From: Prevotella sp. ne3005
GTDB taxonomy: Bacteria; Bacteroidota; Bacteroidia; Bacteroidales; Bacteroidaceae
Length of the DNA stretch: 64,000 nt
Direction of reading: 5' to 3'
NCBI RefSeq assembly: GCF_900110085.1
Contig: NZ_FOCK01000002.1
Coordinates: 372,001-436,000, forward strand
The notes beneath the pieces were generated by a model. It had not been told where the DNA came from. It ran no database searches and saw only the letters and a program-made list of their open reading frames with translations. Both the position numbers and the translations under genes were made by a program. Below are positions 44,661 through 52,588 of this stretch, piece after piece. The number at the start of each line of letters is the position of its first letter. Position 1 is the first letter of the stretch.

Positions 44661-46996
44661 AGATATTGTGAATTATTTATTTCTTTCAGGAACAATACGT
44701 TCTTTTTAGCATACATCTCATTGAAATAAGGCGCATCGGGTTTCGACGGGGACGGACCGAACCACTCTTCCTTATAATTACGCCATACTAGGAAATAGCT
44801 AATCTGATACTTGTCGAGCACAGGTGTTAGCGTTGATGTCCACCATGTGGGGTCCGTCAGATTCTTTAAGCCGCACTCCGTCAGAGCAGGGATTTTCCCA
44901 CGATCAGCGGCAAACTTAGTCAACATGGCGAGGTTGGCATCCAACTGGGTTACGAAATCCTCCTTAGACCCCCACTGATATCCATCAATGCCCACCAGCT
45001 GTATTCGGTCGTTGCCTGGGTAACGTTCTAGATATTTTGCCTCATCGAGATTGGAAGCCATACCTGGCGAGTATGCCCACAACAGGTTATCAAAGCCATC
45101 GGCCGTCAACTTATCCTGCAACATATTCCACAGGGCCTTATATTCCTCTACCGTACAGAGTTTCTCACCCCACCAGAACCAGCTGCCCGTATTCTCATGC
45201 CAAGGACGGAAAATGATAGGTATTTTCTGTCCATCGGAAGTTTTTAGTCCTGCCAAGAAGTCGCTCACACGCTGCATCCAGGTTTTAAACAGTTCGTGTT
45301 TTGACCCACCCTCAAGGATACTCTTTACAACGGTGGTATTTGTTACATCCCAAGCTGTGCCCTCCGGGAATTTCTGTCCGGCCAGACCACCTCCCTCAAT
45401 AGTTGTCAGGGGGTTACGAGGGTGCCAACTGATGGTCACGATGCCACCACGCTCATGGTGCTTGATAATCTCCTCTGCCATACGGGTAAACGGCACGCTA
45501 TCCAGATTCTTTTTGTCACCCATCTCAATGCCGCCAAGTTCAAAACCCATCACGGCAGGCCAATCACCACAGACGTTCTTCACATCGCTGGAGTCGGGCT
45601 GGTAGTCCCATGTCAGACCATAGAACGGATCATCCTGATGGCCGAACATATAGCCTTTCTTACGGAGCATTTCCAATCGTTCCATCAACCGCTGAGACTG
45701 AGATTTTCTTGTCCTGTCTATCTGACGTTTGATGACGGATAGCGTCGTTTCATCGGAAGCAAACACAGAATTCAATCCCTGAGCTTCTTGGGCAGGGTCG
45801 TTCGTATAATCGTCACCCACTTTCCATTGCTCGTGTTGTGGTTTGGCAAGTCCACCCCACCCCCAGAAGTTACAGCCGGCAAAATAGCCGCCTTTCTCCA
45901 TGTTATCACAAACCAGCGAGAACACATATTCATAAAAACTGTCGCGCCCCCGCGTTGGTGTGCCCAGTGCAAACTTGAATCCGTCTCTCGGATAACCAAA
46001 TTCCTCCATCACCAGCGGTTTCTTAATTCTCTCGCAGATTTGCAGGTGCCGGTCAATATAATCCTTCGTATTCTTCTTGGCCCTTGGCAGGTTCTCTATC
46101 AGCGAGTCCTGCTTGGCCCACCCCCAGTTGTAGGGCCAGAGATGAATGTTCGCATAATCAATGTTGTTGTCGGCTGTAATGCGTTCCCAACAGTCGTAGT
46201 CTCCTTCACAGCCCCAGGCTCCTTCTGAGCCTATCGAAATCAGATGATTAGGGTCGAGACTACGAATGAGGGCCGATGCTTCAGCGAGCCACTTCTCGAA
46301 GGCAGGCAGTGCCTCCTTGGAGAAAGCACGAGGCTCGTTGCCTATCTGCCACGACATGATGGCTGGATCATCCTTATAAGCTACACCCGTATAACGATTC
46401 GTACGACCGAGAATAAACTTCACATAATCATAAAACAGCCGATGCGCTTTCTCATTAGTAGCGTATTTACTCATAGCCTGCATAAAAGCCGGATAACCCA
46501 CATCGTCGGGCCTCGGCTGCTTACCGGCTCCTGCGTGCTCCAGATAGAATCCATAGCCGCCGCTCCACTCCCAAGAGTTATTCAGGTAGAGTACGGCCAC
46601 CATCTGCCGCTTGCCCATCTCCTGCAACAAGTAGTCGAGACCTGCCAGGATGGTATCGTTATATACGCCGGGCTTTACCTGCAATGTTGGCTCCACCTTG
46701 GTGGTCACGCCACGCTTGCCGTCAGAACCCACCAGAATGCGCAGGTTGTCAATACCCATCTGCTTCATCAAGTCAAGCTCCTGGCACAGACGCTCACGGT
46801 CTCCCCCCTGCCCTTCCGAGCCGAGGATGGCGCCATACCAGAAATTGGTCCCTACGTAATAATAGGGCTGACCGTTTTTGACGAAATGTCCATTCTCCAC
46901 CTTCACAAACGAAGACGATTGAGCCAAGACTCTCTGCTGACAAAACGCCAGCATCACACACGTGATAGTTGTAAATGAAAACAGTTTTAGATTCAT
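44642..46996 (-). CDS. Bimodular beta-mannanase, GH5 (subfamily 7-like) plus GH26
   Basis: A 784-residue secreted enzyme with two glycoside hydrolase modules. After the signal peptide (cleavage near residue 26), residues 28-425 form a GH5_7-like mannanase (GTNFWYGAILGSEGQGGDRERL), with acid/base E221 in WQIGNEPRAF and nucleophile E332 in LVMEEFGYPRDG. A short linker follows. Residues 445-765 form GH26 (GHQDDPFYG start; WHPRNP), with acid/base E601 in FRPWHENTGSWFWWG and nucleophile E707 in ALTECG. All four catalytic Glu are intact. Both families cut beta-1,4-mannan, so the product is likely mannobiose for the downstream symporter and epimerase. No lipobox or carbohydrate-binding module is apparent. 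It is the first gene of the operon. Confidence 0.92.
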   Translation of the reverse strand: MNLKLFSFTTITCVMLAFCQQRVLAQSSSFVKVENGHFVKNGQPYYYVGTNFWYGAILGSEGQGGDRERLCQELDLMKQMGIDNLRILVGSDGKRGVTTKVEPTLQVKPGVYNDTILAGLDYLLQEMGKRQMVAVLYLNNSWEWSGGYGFYLEHAGAGKQPRPDDVGYPAFMQAMSKYATNEKAHRLFYDYVKFILGRTNRYTGVAYKDDPAIMSWQIGNEPRAFSKEALPAFEKWLAEASALIRSLDPNHLISIGSEGAWGCEGDYDCWERITADNNIDYANIHLWPYNWGWAKQDSLIENLPRAKKNTKDYIDRHLQICERIKKPLVMEEFGYPRDGFKFALGTPTRGRDSFYEYVFSLVCDNMEKGGYFAGCNFWGWGGLAKPQHEQWKVGDDYTNDPAQEAQGLNSVFASDETTLSVIKRQIDRTRKSQSQRLMERLEMLRKKGYMFGHQDDPFYGLTWDYQPDSSDVKNVCGDWPAVMGFELGGIEMGDKKNLDSVPFTRMAEEIIKHHERGGIVTISWHPRNPLTTIEGGGLAGQKFPEGTAWDVTNTTVVKSILEGGSKHELFKTWMQRVSDFLAGLKTSDGQKIPIIFRPWHENTGSWFWWGEKLCTVEEYKALWNMLQDKLTADGFDNLLWAYSPGMASNLDEAKYLERYPGNDRIQLVGIDGYQWGSKEDFVTQLDANLAMLTKFAADRGKIPALTECGLKNLTDPTWWTSTLTPVLDKYQISYFLVWRNYKEEWFGPSPSKPDAPYFNEMYAKKNVLFLKEINNSQYLWQRLN

Positions 46997-47322
46997 CGTA
47001 TTTTAATTTTGTTGCAAAGGTAGTAAAAAAAGATGGAACAAAAGAATTTCTTCTATAAAATATTTATATTTTAACAATAGAAAGTCACATTGTAACTTTG
47101 CAACATTGTAACAATAAGGATGTAGCAATTTGGAGAAGGAGGTATATAAAAATTATTATATATTTTAATATATAATAATTAATAATATCTAACTTACGCA
47201 TTCTTGAAGGTGCTTATTGTGACAAAGTGACAAAGTGACAAAATGACGTTGCAAAAATCCCGCTGCCTGCGAGATTACGGCACACAGACAACGAGATTAC
47301 GACTCAGCAGGCACGAAAAGCC
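46997..47322. other. Intergenic region with several short repeats
   Basis: No gene is seen in this 326-bp stretch. It holds the mannan promoter (47015-47022); a repeated ACATTGTAAC (47087 and 47103) around a plus-strand -7-like TAACTTTG; three 8-bp GTGACAAA repeats (47219-47242); and two CGAGATTACG copies 22 bp apart (47270, 47292) enclosed by arms TGCCTGC / GCAGGCA (47264-47270 / 47307-47313). The last element lies just past the kinase stop and may form its 3' hairpin. Confidence 0.7.
47015..47022 (-). promoter_or_regulatory. Mannan operon promoter -7 box
   Basis: Minus-strand TACCTTTG, an exact consensus match, 19 bp before the mannanase start. A TTTTG lies 16 bp upstream, closer than the usual spacing. 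Confidence 0.68.
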
Positions 47323-48213
47323 TTACGACTTCTCCTGATGGTATTTGATGAGACCCTCCAGCGGACTGCGGAAAATGGTGCCCACCTTGAAGTGGACGCG
47401 ATCAGCAGCTTCGCGGAGCTGGTGCTGGTAGTACCAGGCAACACTACCTACAAAAGAGACGGGCAGGTCGGGACGGCCATAGGGATTGATGTTGATGGAG
47501 AGGAAGTCAGTGAAGTTGTCGTGAACCAAAGTCTGGAGTTCTTCCTCTTCATCGATATGGCGAGAGATAAAGTCGGACAGCGAGGCAAGGAAGCGATTAG
47601 CCAAGGGCTGACGGTAGACACGCTCGATAAGGATGGGAAGCGTAAGCTTTGTCTCTTGCTCGAAAAGGTTCTTAAGATCTTCGGAAAGTTGTCCGCTGTA
47701 GAGGTGATGAATGAGTCGCTTGCCGAGGACCGCCCCACTACCCTCGTCGCCGAGGATATAGCCCATGGCGGGCGTATGCTTCACAATCTGAGTGCCGTTG
47801 TAGAGGCAGGAGTTGGCTCCAGTGCCGAGGATGCAGGCTATACCCTCCTTACGGCCACAGAGGGCTCTGGCTGCGCCAAGCAGGTCACTATGGGCCTCGA
47901 CGGTCGATGCCTGTGGGAACACCTCATAAAGAATCTGCGCCACAAGGGCCTCTTTTTCCGGACGGACACCACTGCCGTAGAAATAGACGGCATAGGGGAA
48001 TTCGGGTGTCAGGCGGCCAGAACTCTTAAGTTTGCGCACTTCCTGGTTCTCGGACATGCGGGTTTGAAACTCGTCACTGAGGATACGTACAATTTCCTCA
48101 CGCGACTGATGGACGGGGTTGATGCCCTGAGTCTGGATGACAACAGGTTCGGTACCGGCTGCAATGATGGCCCAGTCGGTCTTGGTGCTTCCGCTATCTG
48201 CAATAAGTATCAT
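47323..48213 (-). CDS. N-acetylglucosamine kinase-like sugar kinase (BadF/BadG ATPase family)
   Basis: A 296-residue cytoplasmic kinase of the ASKHA fold. It has the phosphate-1 loop LIADSGSTKTDWAII at the N-terminus, phosphate-2 region ACILGTGANSCLYNG near residue 130 and adenosine-side motif VSFVGSVAWYYQHQ near 255. In Bacteroidetes, members are annotated as N-acetylglucosamine kinases. The sugar cannot be fixed from sequence alone. It is monocistronic, with its own promoter at 48245-48252, and divergent from the MscS gene. The start ATG at 48213 gives the family-typical N-terminus. Confidence 0.85.
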   Translation of the reverse strand: MILIADSGSTKTDWAIIAAGTEPVVIQTQGINPVHQSREEIVRILSDEFQTRMSENQEVRKLKSSGRLTPEFPYAVYFYGSGVRPEKEALVAQILYEVFPQASTVEAHSDLLGAARALCGRKEGIACILGTGANSCLYNGTQIVKHTPAMGYILGDEGSGAVLGKRLIHHLYSGQLSEDLKNLFEQETKLTLPILIERVYRQPLANRFLASLSDFISRHIDEEEELQTLVHDNFTDFLSININPYGRPDLPVSFVGSVAWYYQHQLREAADRVHFKVGTIFRSPLEGLIKYHQEKS

Positions 48214-48244
48214 ATTAATTTGACTGTTTTAATGTTCCTGACTG

Positions 48245-48252
48245 CAAAAGTA
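48245..48252 (-). promoter_or_regulatory. Sugar kinase promoter -7 box
   Basis: Minus-strand TACTTTTG fits TAnnTTTG and lies 31 bp before the kinase start. Confidence 0.6.
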
Positions 48253-48317
48253 GTCAAAAAAATAATAATGAGCAAGAATAATCGCCTTTTTTTGCAGAGG
48301 AATCAGAAAAAAAGCCG

Positions 48318-48325
48318 TACCTTTG
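48318..48325 (+). promoter_or_regulatory. Mechanosensitive channel promoter -7 box
   Basis: TACCTTTG, exact consensus, 21 bp before the ATG at 48347; a TTTG lies 23 bp upstream. It overlaps the longer reading frame's TTG, which is why that start is rejected. Confidence 0.75.
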
Positions 48326-48346
48326 CACGGCAAAAATAAAAGAGGA

Positions 48347-50692
48347 ATGAAAAGACTGATACTGATACTTGTTGCCGTGATGGGCTTGAGCTTCGAAGCC
48401 GATGCCGTTCTGAAGGAGAAAGATCTGGAGCAGACGATGGCCATCCTGCAGGCAGAGTTGGAGCAATACAACAACGAGCTGAAGCAGCGCACAGAAGTGC
48501 GTAGGGCGAGAACGAAACAACTCATCACCCAGCTGATGCTTACAATGAAACAGGCTGACCAGAACGCACTGATGCTCTATTCGCAGGAACAGGGTAACGT
48601 GTTCGACCTGACCTATGCCTGCCATGAGGCTACAAAACAATATCGTGAGTTCCACAAGCGACAGCTGCCCTTTACTGAGTTTCTGGAGAGAAACCAAACG
48701 GAGCTGGCGCGCTATGACAGCCTGATTACACGTCTAGAGTCGCTGCCGGAGATGATGACTACAAAGTACGGCAATCAGCGGCGCGACTCTTGCCTCGTAC
48801 TGGCCCGTAGCATCCACCAGATGCTGTCAGAGGGTCAGACTCAGCTGAAACGTAACATCCGCTATTACAACCAGACCGAGCAGCGGCTGAGCAGCCTGAA
48901 CGACTATGCCCACAAGCGCTACAGCGAGATACAGCGTAATATTTTCATTAATGGTGGAGAAGATTTCCTGACCATCCTGAGCAACCTGGGACGCCGATGG
49001 CCCACGATGACGGATACGGTGAGAAAGAAATACAGCTTCGACAAGACTTCCAACTCACAGTGGAGCGCACGTTGGATTGTGTTCACCTTCTCAGCTATCC
49101 TTTTCTACATCATCATCGCGGTGGTGCTGAACCAGTTGTTCTTCCGGTTCTTCATGCCCAAGCGACTTGATACAGAAGAGTTCCGCAAGAAGCGAGCCTG
49201 CATTATCATGACTACCACCACCATTACCTTTGCCATCATCCAGGGAGCCATCAGCATCATTGGCACTGGTGAGAACTACCCCTTCCTCTATATGGCATCA
49301 AACCTGTTGGTGGAGTATGCCTGGCTGTTGGGCGTCATCCTCATCTCGTTGCTCCTGCGTGTGGAAGGCGAGCAGATAGGCAGTGCCATCCGCATCTACG
49401 CCCCCCTGATTACCGTGGGGTTCATCGTGATAGGCTGCCGCATCATCCTCATCCCCAACGAACTGGTCAACATTCTACTGCCACCAGTGCTGCTGATCTG
49501 TGCTATCTGGCAGCGCATCGTGATTAAGCGACACAATAAAAATATCCCCCGTTCGGACATATTCTATACATATATCTCACTAACGGTATTCATCGCTTCA
49601 GTGGCCTGTTCATGGGCCGGCTATACACTTTTGGCCGTACAATTACTCATCTGGTGGATCATGCAGCTGACGTGTATCCTGACCATCACCTGCATCAGCC
49701 GATATATCGAACTCTATGCCAAGCGCCGGCACTTGGAAGAGGCTCCCATCACGAAGTCGTGGAGCTATCTACTTGTAGAAAAAGTGGTAATGCCAGCGCT
49801 GAGTGTAAACAGCGTTATGCTCGCCATTTTCTGGGCTGCCAAAGTGTTCAATCTCAGTGATTTATGCTGGCGTATCTTCAAGTATCACTTTATCGACTTA
49901 GAGAACCTTCAAGTATCGATCTTAAAGCTGGCAATGGTCATCACAATGTGGTTCGTTTTCCGTTATATCGTACACACCATTCTGGCCCTGCTGAAACAGC
50001 ACTATGTGGCTACCGACCCCTCGACAGCCGACTCGAAGGAGGTGATGGGCAAGAACGTGATTCAGGTATTTGTCTGGGGTGTATGGCTGATGATCGCCCT
50101 CTCGCTATTCCATATCAGCGTCACCTGGCTGTTGGCCATTTCTGGTGGTCTCTCCACTGGTATCGGTTTCGCCTCGAAAGATATCATTGAAAACATCTAC
50201 TACGGTGCCTCGCTGATGGCAGGTCGTGTGAAGGTGGGTGACTGGATTGAGGTCGACGGCCGTATGGGCAAGGTGGTATCCATCAGCTATACTTCGACGG
50301 TTGTAGAGTCGCTCTACGGTGAGGTTATCACCTTCCAGAATGCTCAGCTCTTCAAGAGCAACTATAAGAACCTGACAAAGAATCATGGCTATGTGCTGGC
50401 TGTGGTGCCCTTCGGCGTGGCCTACGGCTCGAACCTGAAGCAGGTGACAGAACTGGTGGAGACTGCTCTTAATAATATGCGTCACCAATGGATGGACAAG
50501 CGGAAGCCAGTGAAGTGCGTCTGTTCGGAGATGGGTGATTCGAGCGTGAACTTCAACCTATTTGTATGGGCCGACGCACCGAAGAAATCGTATGTGGTGA
50601 GCGATGTGCTGAAATGTGTCTACGACACGCTGAATGCAAACGGTATCTCTATCCCGTTCCCACAGCGCGATATCCACCTCATCAAGGAGTGA
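48347..50692 (+). CDS. MscS-family mechanosensitive ion channel
   Basis: A 781-residue large MscS-type channel. It has a signal peptide (MKRLILILVAVMGLSFEADA), a long periplasmic alpha-helical/coiled-coil region (about 22-230), then about nine membrane helices. The MscS core begins near residue 575: WLLAISGGLSTGIGFASKDIIENIYYGASLM (pore helix TM3), GRVKVGDWIEVDGRMGKVVSISYTSTVV (beta domain), then the cytoplasmic alpha/beta domain. Such channels release solutes on hypo-osmotic shock. The unusual AGAGGA just before the ATG resembles a Shine-Dalgarno site. It is followed by kdsA, which has its own promoter. Confidence 0.92.
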   Translation: MKRLILILVAVMGLSFEADAVLKEKDLEQTMAILQAELEQYNNELKQRTEVRRARTKQLITQLMLTMKQADQNALMLYSQEQGNVFDLTYACHEATKQYREFHKRQLPFTEFLERNQTELARYDSLITRLESLPEMMTTKYGNQRRDSCLVLARSIHQMLSEGQTQLKRNIRYYNQTEQRLSSLNDYAHKRYSEIQRNIFINGGEDFLTILSNLGRRWPTMTDTVRKKYSFDKTSNSQWSARWIVFTFSAILFYIIIAVVLNQLFFRFFMPKRLDTEEFRKKRACIIMTTTTITFAIIQGAISIIGTGENYPFLYMASNLLVEYAWLLGVILISLLLRVEGEQIGSAIRIYAPLITVGFIVIGCRIILIPNELVNILLPPVLLICAIWQRIVIKRHNKNIPRSDIFYTYISLTVFIASVACSWAGYTLLAVQLLIWWIMQLTCILTITCISRYIELYAKRRHLEEAPITKSWSYLLVEKVVMPALSVNSVMLAIFWAAKVFNLSDLCWRIFKYHFIDLENLQVSILKLAMVITMWFVFRYIVHTILALLKQHYVATDPSTADSKEVMGKNVIQVFVWGVWLMIALSLFHISVTWLLAISGGLSTGIGFASKDIIENIYYGASLMAGRVKVGDWIEVDGRMGKVVSISYTSTVVESLYGEVITFQNAQLFKSNYKNLTKNHGYVLAVVPFGVAYGSNLKQVTELVETALNNMRHQWMDKRKPVKCVCSEMGDSSVNFNLFVWADAPKKSYVVSDVLKCVYDTLNANGISIPFPQRDIHLIKE

Positions 50693-50726
50693 TTAAACTA
50701 CGGAAAAGAAAAAATAAATCGAAAAA

Positions 50727-50758
50727 TTTGGTGGTTATAAATAAAATGCGTATTTTTG
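50727..50758 (+). promoter_or_regulatory. Canonical promoter of kdsA
   Basis: TTTG (50727-50730), 20-bp spacer, TATTTTTG (50751-50758). The -7 box ends only 9 bp before the first ATG at 50768, so the transcript would have almost no 5' leader. Confidence 0.82.
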
Positions 50759-50767
50759 CAGCTAAAT

Positions 50768-51538
50768 ATGAATAATATGACAACCATCATAGCCGGCCCT
50801 TGCGTCATCGAATCAGCAGAACTGCTCGACACGGTGGCGCGTAAGTTGGTGGAAATCAACGCCAAACTGGGCACTGATATCATCTTCAAGGCTTCGTTTG
50901 ACAAGGCCAACCGCACTTCTATCCACTCCTATCGTGGTCCTGGCATGGAGCGCGGTTTACAGATGTTGGCAGATGTCAAGGAGAAATATGGTCTTAGAAT
51001 CCTAACCGACATCCACGAGCATTTCCAGGCTGCGCCTGTTGGCGAGGTGTGCGACGTCATCCAAATACCGGCCTTCCTCTGTCGGCAGACCGATTTGCTT
51101 GTGGCAGCAGCAAAGACTGGGCGTACGGTAAACATCAAGAAGGCGCAGTTTCTCTCAGGGCGCGACATGTGGTATCCTGTGGAAAAATGCCGTGAATCCG
51201 GTGCCAAGGAGGTTTGGCTCACTGAGCGAGGCAATATGATGGGATATAACAACCTCGTAGTCGACTTCCGTAACATCAGCGACATGCAGGAAATCGTGCC
51301 AAAGGTCATCATGGACTGCACCCACAGCGTACAGCGCCCTGGGGGCAGCGATGGCAAGACAGGCGGCGACCGCCGTTTTGTGCCGATGATGGCGATGGCA
51401 GCGAAGGCCTTCGGGGCCACTGGTTATTTCTTCGAGGTACACCCCGACCCCGACAAGGGGCTCAGCGATGCGGCCAACATGCTGGAGCTCGACAAATTGG
51501 AAGAACTCATCAAGAAGCTGATTGAAGATCGCGATTAA
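50768..51538 (+). CDS. kdsA: 3-deoxy-8-phosphooctulonate synthase
   Basis: Condenses phosphoenolpyruvate with arabinose-5-phosphate to Kdo-8-phosphate, a step in lipopolysaccharide inner-core synthesis. The 256 residues form a TIM barrel with AGPCVIESAELL, FKASFDKANRTSIHSYRGPG, TDIHEHFQAAPVGEVCDVIQIPAFLCRQTDL and DCTHSVQRPGGSDGKTGGDR. Two ATGs are possible, 50768 and 50777. I chose the first, though the promoter is so close that the second is also reasonable. The next gene, kdsD, makes its substrate, so the two form a Kdo module. Confidence 0.95.
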   Translation: MNNMTTIIAGPCVIESAELLDTVARKLVEINAKLGTDIIFKASFDKANRTSIHSYRGPGMERGLQMLADVKEKYGLRILTDIHEHFQAAPVGEVCDVIQIPAFLCRQTDLLVAAAKTGRTVNIKKAQFLSGRDMWYPVEKCRESGAKEVWLTERGNMMGYNNLVVDFRNISDMQEIVPKVIMDCTHSVQRPGGSDGKTGGDRRFVPMMAMAAKAFGATGYFFEVHPDPDKGLSDAANMLELDKLEELIKKLIEDRD

Positions 51539-51618
51539 GTAAGAGCAGAGCTAAGCTTGCTAAGCTATGCCGAACGTGAGCGAGCTCGATATGAAATATC
51601 AAGATTGATAATTGAAAG

Positions 51619-52569
51619 ATGAAGACGTCAAGGGAATTAGCAATACAATGTTTTAAAGACGAGGCAGAGGCCGTGATGGGACTGACCGACCAACTCGACG
51701 AAAACTTCGACGAGGCGGTCAGACTGATGTATGACTGCAAGGGAAAAGTGATCGTGACGGGTGTCGGCAAAAGCGGACACATCGGGGCGAAGATTGCCGC
51801 CACCCTGTCATCGACAGGCACCCCCTCATTTTTTATCAACCCCCTCGACGTATTCCACGGCGACCTCGGCGTGATGACACCTGACGACGTGGTACTCGCC
51901 ATCTCAAACTCAGGACAGACCGACGAACTGCTCAGGTTCATCCCCATGGTGCTCCACATGCAGATACCTATCATCGGTATGAGCGGCAACCCAGAATCGT
52001 TGTTGGCCAAATACTCCACCTGCCACCTCTATGTAGGTGTAAGGAAGGAGGCCTGTCCACTGAACCTGGCACCCACCAGTTCTACGATGGCACAGCTGGC
52101 CATGGGCGACGCCTTGGCCGTAGCCCTCATCGAGAAGCGTCACTTCCAGCCGAGAGACTTTGCACAGTTCCATCCTGGCGGAGAACTTGGTAAGCGCCTG
52201 TTAACGACCGCACAGGATGTGATGCGCTCAGATGACATGCCGATTCTACCACCGGAGATGCATCTGGGTGAGGCCATCATCCTCGTGAGCAAGGGCAAGC
52301 TTGGACTGGGCATCGCAGAGGTCGACGGGAAGATCGTGGGTCTCATCACCGACGGAGACATCCGACGCGCCATGGAGAAATGGCAGGCAGAGTTCTTCGA
52401 CCGCACGGTGAGCGATATCATGACCCGTACCCCGAAGACAGTGAAGCCCGAAACGAAGATTACAGAGATACAACGAATCATGAACAAATATAAGGTACAC
52501 TCGGTGCTGGTAACCGACCAAGAGCAGCATCTGCTCGGCGTTGTAGACCATTACTCGTGTATGATATAG
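51619..52569 (+). CDS. kdsD: Arabinose-5-phosphate isomerase (KpsF/GutQ family)
   Basis: Converts ribulose-5-phosphate to arabinose-5-phosphate for KdsA. The 316 residues hold an N-terminal SIS domain (VIVTGVGKSGHIGAKIAATLSSTG near residue 40; AISNSGQTDELL near 95; LNLAPTSSTMAQLAMGDALA near 150) and two C-terminal CBS domains (VMRSDDMPILPPE...; DIMTRTPKTVKPETKI...), the standard layout. The 80-bp gap after kdsA contains a GCTAAGC repeat pair and the palindrome CGAGCTCG but no clear promoter, so co-transcription with kdsA is likely. Confidence 0.96.
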   Translation: MKTSRELAIQCFKDEAEAVMGLTDQLDENFDEAVRLMYDCKGKVIVTGVGKSGHIGAKIAATLSSTGTPSFFINPLDVFHGDLGVMTPDDVVLAISNSGQTDELLRFIPMVLHMQIPIIGMSGNPESLLAKYSTCHLYVGVRKEACPLNLAPTSSTMAQLAMGDALAVALIEKRHFQPRDFAQFHPGGELGKRLLTTAQDVMRSDDMPILPPEMHLGEAIILVSKGKLGLGIAEVDGKIVGLITDGDIRRAMEKWQAEFFDRTVSDIMTRTPKTVKPETKITEIQRIMNKYKVHSVLVTDQEQHLLGVVDHYSCMI

Positions 52570-52588
52570 AAGTGAGAAGTAAAAAGTT

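Noticed and set aside
47093..47100. Plus-strand TAACTTTG as a promoter
   Set aside because: No plus-strand gene begins within 1.2 kb; it lies in a repeated ACATTGTAAC motif and is probably a chance match.
47219..47301. Possible CRISPR-like array
   Set aside because: Repeats are only 8-10 bp with two or three copies and no spacers of constant length; no cas genes are nearby.
47338..48339. 333-codon plus-strand open frame opposite the sugar kinase
   Set aside because: The minus-strand kinase has intact ATPase motifs and a promoter; the plus frame has no recognisable motif and runs through the kinase promoter.
51539..51618. Independent promoter or terminator between kdsA and kdsD
   Set aside because: The GCTAAGC pair and CGAGCTCG palindrome do not form a stable stem with a T-run, and no TAnnTTTG box is present.
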